A stretch of DNA of 64,000 nucleotides from Acidobacteriota bacterium (lineage in GTDB: Bacteria; Acidobacteriota; Vicinamibacteria; Marinacidobacterales; Marinacidobacteraceae): positions 1-64,000 of the forward strand of contig JAJEAO010000033.1 of the NCBI GenBank assembly GCA_022822745.1. Direction: 5' to 3'. The position numbers and the translations under genes are program-made. The notes beneath the pieces are model-generated. The model ran no database searches. It had not been told where the DNA came from and saw only the letters and a list, made by a program, of their open reading frames with translations. Each line of letters begins with the position of its first letter. Positions within the stretch are counted from its first letter, which is position 1. Positions 41,904 through 51,252 of this stretch are shown here, in pieces.

Positions 41904-41990
41904 TCGGGCGTGGATCCGGCCGGCGAGCGCGCCGGGACGCGGAAACCCCTTACAATTGAGCGGCTTCGAGTTCTACCTGGAGGGATCCCC

Positions 41991-44018
41991 GTGAAAACAA
42001 GAGTTGCCGTCACCCTGCTTCTCGCGTCGCTCCTCGCGACCGTCGCGATCGCCCAGAACCGCGACCAGCCCGAGGGACAGTGGCGCTACCAGAGCGGGGA
42101 CGCGTGGGGCACGCGCTACTCCCCGCTCGCCGATGTGAACGCCGGGAACTTCGAGGATCTCCAGGTGGCGTGGATCTGGCGGGGCGACAATTTCGGCCCC
42201 AAGGTCAGCTATCTCTCGAAGTCCACCCCCAGCTACATCGACGGGAAGCTGTTCACCGTCGTGGGCTATCGCCGCGCCGTGGTCGCCATGGATCCCGCGA
42301 CCGGGGAGACGCTGTGGACCTACAGCGAGCCGCACACCAGGCGGTTCGAGGAATCCATGCGCTCCAGCTACGGCAAGGGCGTCGGCTACGCCCACCTGGA
42401 CGGCCGGCTGGTGATCTACGTGATCAGCCCCGGGTTCTTCCTCCACGCGCTCGACGGGGAGACCGGTCGGCACATCGAGGGCTTCGGCAGCAAGGTGGAC
42501 ATCCCCGGTTTCCCCGAGACCGGCGTCGTGGACCTCCTGGCGGACATGGGGCACAACTACGACCCCTACGAGGGGCTGCCCCCGACGGTGGGCTACATCA
42601 CGAGTTCCTCCCCGCCGATCGTCGTGAACGGAACCGTCGTGATCGGGAACTCCCACGCGCAGGGCTACCACCAGACCCGGATCGAGAACGTCCCCGGCGA
42701 CATCCTCGCCTACGACGCCCGGACCGGCCAGCACAAGTGGAAGTTCCACGTGATCCCGCAGTCCGAGGACGAGTTCGGCATGGACACGTGGGAGAACGAC
42801 GCCTGGCGGTGGACCGGTGATGTCTCCTCGTGGGCCCCGCTCTCGGCGGATCTCGACCGCGGCATCGTCTATATCCCGACGAACGCCCCGACGATCGACT
42901 TCTACGGCGGTTTCCGCCCGGGCGACAACCTGTTCGGGACCAGCGTGATCGCGCTGGATGCGGATACCGGCGAGCGCGTCTGGCACTTCCAGACCACGCA
43001 CCACCCGATCTGGAACTACGACCTGCCGAACATTCCGATCCTCGCCGACGTGACCGTGAACGGCGAGAAAGTCCCGATGGCGATCCAGACCACGAAGCAG
43101 GGGCTCACCTTCGCCTTCAACCGGGAGACCGGCGAACCGGTGTGGCCCATCGAGGAGCGACCGGTCCCGGCTTCGATCGTGCCGGGCGAGAAGCTCGCCG
43201 AGACGCAGCCGTTCCCGACGGTGCCGCTGCCCACCGAGCCGCTCGACCTGAGCGACGAGCACCTGAACAACCTCACGCCGGAGATCCACGAGAAGGCGAA
43301 GGCCATCGTGAGCGAGTACCGGGTGGGCGGTCCCTACATGCCGCCGATCCCGAAGGGCTACGACGAGAACAGGGGCTGGATCGCCTGCGGCAGCACCTCC
43401 GGAGTGAACATCACCCACCCGGCCGCCATGGACCCCGAGACGGGCATCCTCTACCAGTCCTCCGGACCGAACTGCTCCGGTCGGATCGTCCAGCCGGGCG
43501 TGGACGCGGACCGGCCGGTCCACGAATGCACCTCGCCCACCGGCAAGTGCACCACGATCGGGGAGACGGTGTCGGACTGGGTGAACTACCGCACGATCGG
43601 CGTGCCGGGTCCCGACGGACTCCCGATCTACCGGCCGCCGTGGAGCCGCGTCACCGCGATCGACATGAACACCGGGGAGCACCTCTGGTGGGTGCCGGTC
43701 GGCGAGGCGAACGATCGCATCAGGAACAACCCGGCCCTCGCGGGCGTGGACCTCTCGATGACCGGCGGGCAGGGGCGCGCGATTCTCATGGTGAGCGGGG
43801 ATCTCCTGCTCACGACGGAGGGCATGCGGGGAGCGCCCATCCTGAACGCCCACGACAAGCGGACCGGCGAGAAGGTCGGGAGCGTCGAGCTGCCTGCGCC
43901 GGGGATGTACGGGATGATGACCTACCGGCACGAGGGCCGGCAGTACATCCTCGTCCAGACCGGCGAACGCGGCGCCCTCCCCGAGTCCTACACCGCGCTC
44001 GCCCTCCCGAGCAACTAG
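41991..44018 (+). CDS. Exported PQQ-dependent dehydrogenase (quinoprotein)
   Basis: The 675-residue protein starts at GTG 41991 behind GGAGGGA, with signal peptide MKTRVAVTLLLASLLATVAI and AQ at the cut. TTACAAT at 41950-41956 is a plausible -10 element. Eight-bladed propeller motifs recur (AMDPATGETLW, AYDARTGQHKWKF, ALDADTGERVWHFQ, AIDMNTGEHLWW). HHPIWNYDLPNIPILADV is the PQQ-propeller segment typical of glucose/alcohol quinoproteins. It oxidises a sugar or alcohol in the periplasm, passing electrons to the respiratory chain. No cytochrome domain is fused. Confidence 0.92.
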   Translation: MKTRVAVTLLLASLLATVAIAQNRDQPEGQWRYQSGDAWGTRYSPLADVNAGNFEDLQVAWIWRGDNFGPKVSYLSKSTPSYIDGKLFTVVGYRRAVVAMDPATGETLWTYSEPHTRRFEESMRSSYGKGVGYAHLDGRLVIYVISPGFFLHALDGETGRHIEGFGSKVDIPGFPETGVVDLLADMGHNYDPYEGLPPTVGYITSSSPPIVVNGTVVIGNSHAQGYHQTRIENVPGDILAYDARTGQHKWKFHVIPQSEDEFGMDTWENDAWRWTGDVSSWAPLSADLDRGIVYIPTNAPTIDFYGGFRPGDNLFGTSVIALDADTGERVWHFQTTHHPIWNYDLPNIPILADVTVNGEKVPMAIQTTKQGLTFAFNRETGEPVWPIEERPVPASIVPGEKLAETQPFPTVPLPTEPLDLSDEHLNNLTPEIHEKAKAIVSEYRVGGPYMPPIPKGYDENRGWIACGSTSGVNITHPAAMDPETGILYQSSGPNCSGRIVQPGVDADRPVHECTSPTGKCTTIGETVSDWVNYRTIGVPGPDGLPIYRPPWSRVTAIDMNTGEHLWWVPVGEANDRIRNNPALAGVDLSMTGGQGRAILMVSGDLLLTTEGMRGAPILNAHDKRTGEKVGSVELPAPGMYGMMTYRHEGRQYILVQTGERGALPESYTALALPSN

Positions 44019-44134
44019 CTGGAGCGGATTCCTCGCGCCCGGTTCGGGCGGTGATCCAGACCAGTGATGGATCGTCCGCTCGCCGCGCTCCGGGAGGCCG
44101 TCCCGAGACCAACGGGCTGACCGGATCTCTCGCT

Positions 44135-44163
44135 CCGGCGCGCCGCCCCGAACGGCGCGCCGG
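44135..44163. terminator. 11-bp perfect hairpin after the quinoprotein gene
   Basis: CCGGCGCGCCG and its complement flank a 7-nt loop (ccccgaa), 117 nt after the quinoprotein stop. No T tract follows. A terminator or transcript-end structure is the likeliest role. Confidence 0.4.
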
Positions 44164-44217
44164 GGGGGCCCGGGCTCGGTCGCTGGGGTCCAGCGGATAA
44201 GCCGTCCGTCGTGACGG

Positions 44218-44283
44218 ATGGACTTCTTTCGCACACATTATGGGATTACAGATAATCCCTGTGCGCATGATGTGAGAGTCCAT
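44218..44283. other. AT-richer nested palindrome at the start of the ATPase frame
   Basis: Three perfect stems nest: ATGGACT/AGTCCAT (44218-44224, 44277-44283), CGCACA/TGTGCG (44230-44235, 44260-44265) and GGGATTA/TAATCCC (44242-44248, 44253-44259, loop CAGA). The total is 20 bp. The patch is clearly AT-richer than its surroundings and overlaps the first annotated codons. It could be an autoregulatory operator or a 5' RNA structure, with the real start at GTG 44272. Confidence 0.6.
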
Positions 44284-45693
44284 GCTCTTCCTGACCTGAA
44301 TCGCGTCGCCGAGTTGCGTCGTCTCGATGCCGCGCTCCAGCGCCCCGACGGGTTCGCCGCGATCTGGGGCCGCCGACGGGTCGGCAAGTCCCGGCTTCTC
44401 CTCGAGTGGTGCGCCTCCCGCGAAGGCCTCTACACCGTGGCGGATGGCTCCGCGGCGCCCGTCCAGCGCCGCTACCTCGCCGGCGAAGTGGCCCGGCGGT
44501 TTCCCGGGTTTTCGAGCGTGGAGTACCCGGACTGGAGCAGTCTTCTGGATCGTTTCCGCGCCGAAGCGGTGGCCTCCGGCTGGCGCGGCCCCTGGGTCGT
44601 GGACGAACTCCCGTACCTGATCGCGAGCGACCGTTCTCTTCCGAGCGCACTGTAGCGCTGGCTGGATGCCCCCGGACCGCGTCCCTGCCTGGTCGTGTGC
44701 GGCTGGAGCCTCCGCATGATGCAAGGAGCCGTCCTCGATGCCGCGGCGCCGCTCTACGGCCGGGCTTCCCAGGCGTTCGGCGTTCGCCCGCTGGCCCCCG
44801 GCCACATCCGGGATGTGCTGCCGGGAGCGTCACCATGGGACCGGGTCGCCTTCTACGCCGCCTGGGGCGGCATGCCGCGGTACTGGGAGCTCGCCGAGTC
44901 CCACGGCGTCCGCATCGAAGCCGCGGTGGACGATCTCGTCCTCGATCCGTCGGGACCGCTTCATCGCGAGCCGAATCGCCTTCTGCGGCAGGAAATCCCT
45001 CCCGCCACATCGCTGCGACCCGTCCTCGACGTCATCGGCGCCGGCGCCCATCGCCTGAGCGAGATCGCCGGGCGTCTGGGCCGGCCTGCCACCAGCCTCA
45101 CCGGGCCCGTGGCCGCTCTCCAGGAGATGGAGATGGTGCGACGAGACACGCCGTTCGGCAGTCCGCCGCGCTCCGGGAAACGCAGCCTCTACTGCCTGGC
45201 CGATCCGTTCCTGAGGTTGTGGTTCCGGGTCGTCGCCCCCCGCCAGGCGGCGCTCGCCGCATCTCCGGCGGATACCCGCATCAGGTGGTGGCGTCGGGCC
45301 CGGCGGTCCCTCGAGGCCACGGCGTGGGAGGAACTGTGCCGGATGGCGGTTCCGCGGCTCCACCGCGCCTCGAGCCCGCTGGGCGAACTCGGCCCCTGGC
45401 GCCCTGCAGCGCGCTACTGGCGCGGCGCCGAATCCGGGCTGGACATCGTGGCGCTCTCGGTGCACGGTGAGCGACTGCTGATCGGGGAGGCGAAGTGGAG
45501 GCGCGGCCAGCGGCTTCGGTTTCATCCCCTCCCGGGGAGGGGACTGCCTCCGGGGCTCCAGGCGTGGATGCGAGCCCGGTCCCGACCGCCCGACCTGGTG
45601 CTCGCGCGGTTCGCGCCCGAGGAGACCGCCTCCTCCGAGGCGGACGGCGTCCTCACCGTGGGAGCGAAGACGGTGCTCGAGGCGCTGGCCTGA
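44218..45693 (+). pseudogene. AAA ATPase with DUF234-type C-terminus, interrupted by an in-frame amber codon
   Basis: The frame starts at 44218 (or GTG 44272) and encodes AIWGRRRVGKSRLLLEW (Walker A) and WVVDELPYLI (Walker B with DE). TAG at 44653-44655 follows LPSAL. The same frame resumes RWLDAPGPRPCLVVCGWSL and stays open to 45693. The second half holds the winged-helix segment (HRLSEIAGRLGRPATSLTGP) and the DUF234 nuclease-like core (ESGLDIVALSVHGERLLIGE, AKW). Relatives read LPS.LQ+WLD here, so the TAG fits a single C-to-T change of CAG. Without suppression the protein is truncated at 145 residues. Both halves are otherwise intact, so the mutation is recent or a sequencing error. Confidence 0.75.
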
Positions 45694-45695
45694 CC

Positions 45696-45726
45696 GCGAG
45701 CCACCCCCCGGTCATGCGGGGCTCGC
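45696..45726. terminator. Hairpin between convergent ATPase and galK genes
   Basis: GCGAGCC (45696-45702) pairs with GGCTCGC (45720-45726) across a 17-nt loop, overlapping the galK 3' end. It has no T tract. A role as a bidirectional transcript end is inferred from position. Confidence 0.3.
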
Positions 45727-46926
45727 CGCCGGCAGGATCCGCGCCGGTCCCGAGGGGACCGCGGGGAAGGCGACCGCGTAGTCCCGCCGCAGGGAGTCGA
45801 GGAGGGCGGCGGCCCGGTCCGGGGTGGTGAGGACGACGGCCGATCCGCCGAGGCCGGCGCCAGTGAGGCGCGCTCCGAGCGCGCCTCGGTCGCGCGCCGT
45901 CCGGACCAGCCGATCGAGGGCTTCGGTGCTGACCTCGTAGTCGCGGCGAAGGGACTCGTGGGAGTCGTCGAGGAGCCCTCCCAGCGCTTCCGCGTCGCCC
46001 CGCCGAAGCGCCGAGGCCGCGCGCCCGACCCGCCGGGCCTCTTCGAGGATGTGGGTGGCGCGCCGGGCGAGCGGGGGAGGCAGCGAGCGAACCGCCCGGC
46101 GCAGCGCGGCGGCGGGATGGCGGGCGAGCAGTCCCGGGTAGCCGCCGGAGGGGCCGATCTCCCGCTCCAGACCCGCGAGCGCCTGCCGAGCCTCCTCGAC
46201 GCGTCGGTCGAAGATGCGGCCGGCGGCGCCCCCCTTGTCGGCGGGAGACCCGGTGAACACCGCGAGAAAGGCGAACCGGTTCGGGTCCACCGGAACCGCC
46301 GTCCACGCCGGCGGGTCGAAGGCGAGCTGGAGCGCGCACCCGGCGCGCCCCCCGAGGGCGATGGACTGGTCCATGGCGCCGCCCTGGATGGCGACGCCGC
46401 GCTCGGCAACGGCGAGGTCGAGCGCGAGACGGCGCAGATCCTCCTCGTTGCGCTCGATGTCCCGGTTCACGGCCAGCAGCGCGCGGGCCGCCGCGACCAC
46501 GAGCGCCGACGAGGACGAGAGCCCGCTGGCGGCGGGCAGGGTCGCCTCGAGGAAACCATCGAAGCCGTCGAAGCCGCGCCTCGGCCCCCTGCCGAGCCAC
46601 CCTCCCGCGGCCAGGCCGGCGCCGGCGGCGTGGATGTAGCGTCCGAATCCCGGGGGCGGGTCTTCCGCAAGGCGGAAATCCGCGACTCCGGCCCCGGGAA
46701 GCGTGGTGAGGCACCGGACCCGGTCGTCGGATCGGGGCCGGAAGGCGAGGTAGAGGCCCTGTCGCAGCGCGAACGGGAGAACGGGCAGCCCGCAGTAGTC
46801 GAGGTGTTCGCCGATGATGTTGACCCGCCCCGGCGCGAACGAGACCCCGACGGGTCTCCGGGCGAACCGCTCCCGGAAGCGGCGGACGGCGGCTTCAGCC
46901 GGCACGGGCTGCGCGGGGGCGCGCAA
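45712..46926 (-). CDS. galK: Galactokinase
   Basis: The 404-residue protein is a GHMP kinase with the galactokinase signature PGRVNIIGEHLDYCGLPVL, the ATP-binding LPAASGLSSSSALVVAAARA and the C-terminal RLTGAGLGGSAV. QGGAMDQSIALGG holds the catalytic-base Asp region. It phosphorylates galactose at C1 in the Leloir pathway, fitting the exported beta-galactosidase at 26-30 kb. The start is TTG 46926 or GTG 46905; both overlap the end of lhr, so the two genes are coupled. Confidence 0.9.
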   Translation of the reverse strand: MRAPAQPVPAEAAVRRFRERFARRPVGVSFAPGRVNIIGEHLDYCGLPVLPFALRQGLYLAFRPRSDDRVRCLTTLPGAGVADFRLAEDPPPGFGRYIHAAGAGLAAGGWLGRGPRRGFDGFDGFLEATLPAASGLSSSSALVVAAARALLAVNRDIERNEEDLRRLALDLAVAERGVAIQGGAMDQSIALGGRAGCALQLAFDPPAWTAVPVDPNRFAFLAVFTGSPADKGGAAGRIFDRRVEEARQALAGLEREIGPSGGYPGLLARHPAAALRRAVRSLPPPLARRATHILEEARRVGRAASALRRGDAEALGGLLDDSHESLRRDYEVSTEALDRLVRTARDRGALGARLTGAGLGGSAVVLTTPDRAAALLDSLRRDYAVAFPAVPSGPARILPAASPA

Positions 46927-49900
46927 CCGGCGTGAACACCCCGTCGCGGAGCCGCAGGGCGCCCTTCGCGTTCACCGGCGTCCGGGGCCCCGGGACGAGG
47001 ATGCCCGAGAGGTTCAGCGGGTCGGCGGGGCTGAGGAGGACTTCGGTCGGCGCCGCTTCCCGTCGGCGGAGGCGGCGCAGCGCCTCGACGGCGGCGGGGA
47101 GGGCGAACTGCTCCCCGGCGAAGGTCGAGACGAATCGGCCGCCGAGGACCTCGCCCCGCATCTCGAGGCGCCGCAGGACGAGCTGCAGGCGGCGCCACCG
47201 CCCCTGGAGGCGCTCCCGCTTCACCAGGTCGCGGAAGACGACGCCCCACCGCTCGAGGAGCTGGCGAGCCACGGCTTCGTCGCCGGCGTCCGGTTCGGGG
47301 GCGTCGGGGGCTGCGAGAAGCGCCCAGCGACCGGCGCCGTAGCGGGCGCGGGCCCGGCGGTAGCGTCCCGCCGCCGAGCGACGGCGCGGATTCATGAGCG
47401 CGCGGAGGTTGTCGAAGCCGTCGCTCGTCACCCGCCCGGCCGCGGCGAGCTCCCAGAGCGCCTCCTCGAGGGCCGAAGGCAGCAGCCGGGTCGCGCGCTG
47501 CAGCTCGAAGAAGAACTGCGCCCCGCCGGCCTCGAGTGCGGCGAGCGCGCCTCGGGCCGCGGACGAGAGCCCCGGGCCAGCCGAGGCGCCGGCATCGTTC
47601 GGTGGCTGCTCCAGCCAGACCCGGAGATCCCGTCGGAGGAGGAGGCTCACCGGGGCGACCCGGGTGAGACGCGCGCTCCCGGCGACCCCGGGGATCGGAG
47701 CGGAAACCCGGCCCCAGACGACCTCGCCGGCAAGGCAGTTCCGGTCGAGCCACTCGCGCCGGTAGCCCCGCACCCGGAGCGGGAGGATCGACTCTTCCCA
47801 GGCGGCGGCGGGAGCTTCGAGGCCCTGGAGCTGAGCGACGATGCCGAGGACGCCGCGGGGGCCGTGGAGCGCGGCTCCGGGCGCCGCGTGCTGCCACGCG
47901 GCCAGGAAGTCGAGGAAGCGGGCGGCGCTCACCGGCTCGGATCGGCGGCGGAGGCCGGCCAGGGTGAGCCGGTGGATCCGGGCGAGCACCCGGCGATGAC
48001 ACCACTCCGGCGCCTCTGCCCCGGGTCGGAACCGGCCCTGGAGCACCGTTCCTTCCGTCTCCAGTGCGGCGAGAGCTCCCTCGACGCGGGCCGTCGGGAG
48101 TCGGAGGCGCTCGGCGAGCGCGGAGGCGGTCCACGGGCCCGAGTGGTCGAGCAGCCCGCGCACGACCTCGCGAGTCGCGGCGGCCGGATCCGCCGGCGGA
48201 GGATGGGCGGACGGCGGAACCGCCCGATCGGGCCATCCGGCATCCGGCCACACGAGTCGGACGAGGGGGAGACGCTCCACGGCCGCGAGGAAGCGGACGC
48301 CGTCCACGCGGGCGGCCACCGCCCGACCGGCGCGCTCGAGTTCCGCGAACCGGTCGGCCCACTCCGGCCGCTGGGGCGCGGCGCCGAGGGTGAGCAGGCC
48401 GTCGTGCAGTTCGTCCGCATCCCGAACGACCGGCGCCGCCTCTTCCGTGGCGCGGGCGATTGCCGCCGGGTCGAGGACGGCCTGCGCGTCGAGCGACGGA
48501 GGCAGGGCGCTCCGCATCCGGACGGCGCGGGCGCGGCGCTCTTCCAGGGGAGCGGGGTCGAGGAACGCGAACGGGTTGGCGTTCAGGATCTCGGCGGCGA
48601 ACGGGGAGGCTTCGGCCGTGTCCCGGGCGATGGTCCGGATCGCTCCAGCGCCGAGGCGGTCCAGGACGCGCTTCAGCCCCTCGAGGTCCAGCGCGTCGTG
48701 GAGGGCGTCCCGAAGCGCCTCTTCGACGAGCGGATGCTCCGGGATCCGGACCTCGCCGGCGAGGTTCTCGGCGCAGGCCGCCTGGTCGGGGAAGACGGCG
48801 GCGAGGAGGTCGTCGGAGAGCATCCGCTGGATCGGGGGCGGCACCCTCCGGCCTCCCCGCCGGCGGGGCACGGCAAGCGCGCGGGATGCGGTCCAGCGCC
48901 AACGGACGCCGAACAGCGGGACGCCGAGCACGGCCTGGCGGAGGACGGATTCGAGGCTCGGCGACTTCAGGAACCGAAAGACGGACTCGAGCGGGAAGGA
49001 ATGGAGGTCGGTGAGCGAGATGACGATCCCGTCGTCGGTGGCGGCGGCCTGGAGTTCCACGTTGAACGCGCGGCAGAAGCGCTTTCGCAGCGCGAGTCCC
49101 CAGGCGCGGTTGATGCGGCTCCCGAACGGCGCGTGGAGGACGAGCTGCTGCCCGCCGGACTCGTCGAAGAAGCGCTCCGCGACGACCGTCGTCCGGGACG
49201 GCATGGCCCCGAGCGCCGCCCGTCCGGCGGCGAGATAGGAGACGAGCTGCTGCGCGCCGGACGAGTCCACCCCGATGGCTTCGAGCTCGCGGCGGGCTCC
49301 CGTCGGAGCCGCCCGGTCCACCGTCTCCCGGAGATCGGCGACCGCGGCGCTCAGTTCGTCCGTTCGTCCGGGCGCCTCGCCGCGCCAGAACGGGATCGTG
49401 GGCGGCGCCCCGCCGGCGTCCTCGACCCGCACCTGGCCCTGGGCGATGCGGCGGATCCTCCACGAGGTCGTGCCGAGCAGGAACACATCGCCACGCATGC
49501 TCTCGACCGCGAAGTCCTCGTCGAGCTGGCCCACGACGCGATCGTCGGGCTCGGCCACGACCTGGTACTGCGCGGTTTCCGGGATCGCTCCGCCGTTCGC
49601 GATGGCGGCGAGGCGCGCTCCCCGGCGGGGTCGGACGGTCTTCGCGATCGCGTCGAGATGGAGGTGGGCGCCGCGCCGGCCGCGGCTGGTCGCCACGCCC
49701 TCGGCGAGAGTCCGGATCACGTCGTCGAAGGCGCTCCGCGACAGGCGGCGGTAGGGGAACGCCCGGCGGGCGAAGCCGTGGAGCGCGTCGAGAGCGATGG
49801 GGGCTTCGTCATCGGCCGCCGCTTCGGCGACGAGCTGCTGGGCGAGGATGTCGAGAGGCGATTCCGGGATCCGCACGGCGTCGAGTTCGCCCGCACGCAC

Positions 49901-51070
49901 GGATCGGACGAGCGCCGCGCACTCGACGAGGTCGTCCCGCGTCGTCGGGAACAGCCGGCCCTTCGGGGTCGCGCCGAGCCAGTGGCCGGAGCGGCCCACG
50001 CGCTGGAGGAGAACGGCGATGGACCGGGGCGTGCCGAGCTGGCACACGAGGTCCACCGATCCGATATCGAGCCCGAGTTCGAGCGATGCGGTCGCGACGA
50101 CGGCGCGGAGCTCGCCGGCGGCGAGACGTCGCTCGGCGTCGAGACGGATCTCCTTCGCGACGCTGCCGTGGTGGGTCGCGAGGTCCTCCTTCGGGAGGCG
50201 TTCGGACAGCGCGTGGGTGAGCCGCTCCGCCATCCGCCGGGTGTTCACGAAGACGAGAGACGTCCGGTGTTCCCGGATGAGCGCGGCGATGCGGTCCTGG
50301 ATGTCCTCCATTACCTCGTGCGTGGCCACGGCGCCCAGCTCGGTTCCGGGCGTCTCGACGGCGAGATCGAGGCGTCGGTCTGGATCCACTCGGAGGATCT
50401 CGGGCTCGGAGCGGGCGGCGCCGACGAGAAAGCGGGCGAGACGGGGCAGGGGGCGCGCCGTCGCCGAGAGGCCGATGCGCTGCAGGCGACGGCCCGCGGC
50501 CCGGTCGAGGCGCTCGAGGGAGAGAGCGAGGTGGCTGCCGCGCTTGTCCCGCGCGAGGGCGTGGATCTCGTCCACGATGACGGTGTCCGCGGTGGACAGC
50601 ATCTCGCGGCCGAGTCGCGCGGTGAGCAGGAGGTAGAGCGACTCGGGCGTCGTGACCAGGATGTGCGGGGGTCGCCGGTGAGTCCGGGCGCGGACGTTCG
50701 GCGGGGTGTCGCCGTGCCGGAGGGCGGCGCGCACTTCGGAGATGGCGGGATCGTCCTTCCGCGCCGCGGTGAGGATGCCGGCGAGCGGCGCCTCCAGGTT
50801 GCGGTGGATGTCGGACGAGAGCGCCTTCAGCGGGGAGACGTAAACGACCCGGGTCCGATCTTCCAGCGTTCCGCCGCGCGCCTCCGCGAACAGGCGGTCG
50901 AGGGCGGCGAGGAAGGCTGCGAGCGTCTTGCCGGACCCGGTGGGCGCGGTCAGCAGAACGTCCCGGCCGGCGGCGATCGCCGGCCACGCCCGCTCCTGCG
51001 GCTCGGTGGGGGCCTCGAACCGCGAGGCGAACCAGGTCGAGATGGCGGGATCGAAGCGGGAAAGGGACAC
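46895..51070 (-). CDS. lhr: Lhr-type ATP-dependent helicase
   Basis: The 1391-residue protein has all superfamily 2 helicase motifs: LLTAPTGSGKTLAAF (I), VVYVSPLKALSSD (Ia), VTTPESLYLLL, VIVDEIHALARDKRG (II), GLSATARPLP (III), SLVFVNTRRMAERLTHAL (IV), ATASLELGLDIGSVDLV (V) and LLQRVGRSGH (VI). The long winged-helix and Lhr C-terminal region follows, at full Lhr-core plus C-terminal length. Lhr is a 3'-5' helicase linked to DNA repair. GTG 51070 gives MSLSRFDPAI. The 3' end overlaps galK. Confidence 0.95.
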   Translation of the reverse strand: MSLSRFDPAISTWFASRFEAPTEPQERAWPAIAAGRDVLLTAPTGSGKTLAAFLAALDRLFAEARGGTLEDRTRVVYVSPLKALSSDIHRNLEAPLAGILTAARKDDPAISEVRAALRHGDTPPNVRARTHRRPPHILVTTPESLYLLLTARLGREMLSTADTVIVDEIHALARDKRGSHLALSLERLDRAAGRRLQRIGLSATARPLPRLARFLVGAARSEPEILRVDPDRRLDLAVETPGTELGAVATHEVMEDIQDRIAALIREHRTSLVFVNTRRMAERLTHALSERLPKEDLATHHGSVAKEIRLDAERRLAAGELRAVVATASLELGLDIGSVDLVCQLGTPRSIAVLLQRVGRSGHWLGATPKGRLFPTTRDDLVECAALVRSVRAGELDAVRIPESPLDILAQQLVAEAAADDEAPIALDALHGFARRAFPYRRLSRSAFDDVIRTLAEGVATSRGRRGAHLHLDAIAKTVRPRRGARLAAIANGGAIPETAQYQVVAEPDDRVVGQLDEDFAVESMRGDVFLLGTTSWRIRRIAQGQVRVEDAGGAPPTIPFWRGEAPGRTDELSAAVADLRETVDRAAPTGARRELEAIGVDSSGAQQLVSYLAAGRAALGAMPSRTTVVAERFFDESGGQQLVLHAPFGSRINRAWGLALRKRFCRAFNVELQAAATDDGIVISLTDLHSFPLESVFRFLKSPSLESVLRQAVLGVPLFGVRWRWTASRALAVPRRRGGRRVPPPIQRMLSDDLLAAVFPDQAACAENLAGEVRIPEHPLVEEALRDALHDALDLEGLKRVLDRLGAGAIRTIARDTAEASPFAAEILNANPFAFLDPAPLEERRARAVRMRSALPPSLDAQAVLDPAAIARATEEAAPVVRDADELHDGLLTLGAAPQRPEWADRFAELERAGRAVAARVDGVRFLAAVERLPLVRLVWPDAGWPDRAVPPSAHPPPADPAAATREVVRGLLDHSGPWTASALAERLRLPTARVEGALAALETEGTVLQGRFRPGAEAPEWCHRRVLARIHRLTLAGLRRRSEPVSAARFLDFLAAWQHAAPGAALHGPRGVLGIVAQLQGLEAPAAAWEESILPLRVRGYRREWLDRNCLAGEVVWGRVSAPIPGVAGSARLTRVAPVSLLLRRDLRVWLEQPPNDAGASAGPGLSSAARGALAALEAGGAQFFFELQRATRLLPSALEEALWELAAAGRVTSDGFDNLRALMNPRRRSAAGRYRRARARYGAGRWALLAAPDAPEPDAGDEAVARQLLERWGVVFRDLVKRERLQGRWRRLQLVLRRLEMRGEVLGGRFVSTFAGEQFALPAAVEALRRLRRREAAPTEVLLSPADPLNLSGILVPGPRTPVNAKGALRLRDGVFTPVARPRAARAG

Positions 51071-51252
51071 GGGCAGGTCTGAGCCGGGAGAGCGAAGACT
51101 ATGGCGGCCGGCCTCTGGACCGGTTCGCGGCGCGGCGGGAGGATGGGCGGCGAGAAGGGCTGCCTGACCGGGAGGAAGGGCGGCGCGGCAGGGAGAATGT
51201 GGGCGCGGGCGAACTCCGGCGGCGGAGAGAGCGCCGGTCCGGTCGCGGCGGG

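Noticed and set aside
44653..44655. TAG in the ATPase considered as a pyrrolysine codon
   Set aside because: The position matches a conserved Gln codon one mutation away. Pyrrolysine is known from methylamine methyltransferases and there is no sign of pyl genes.
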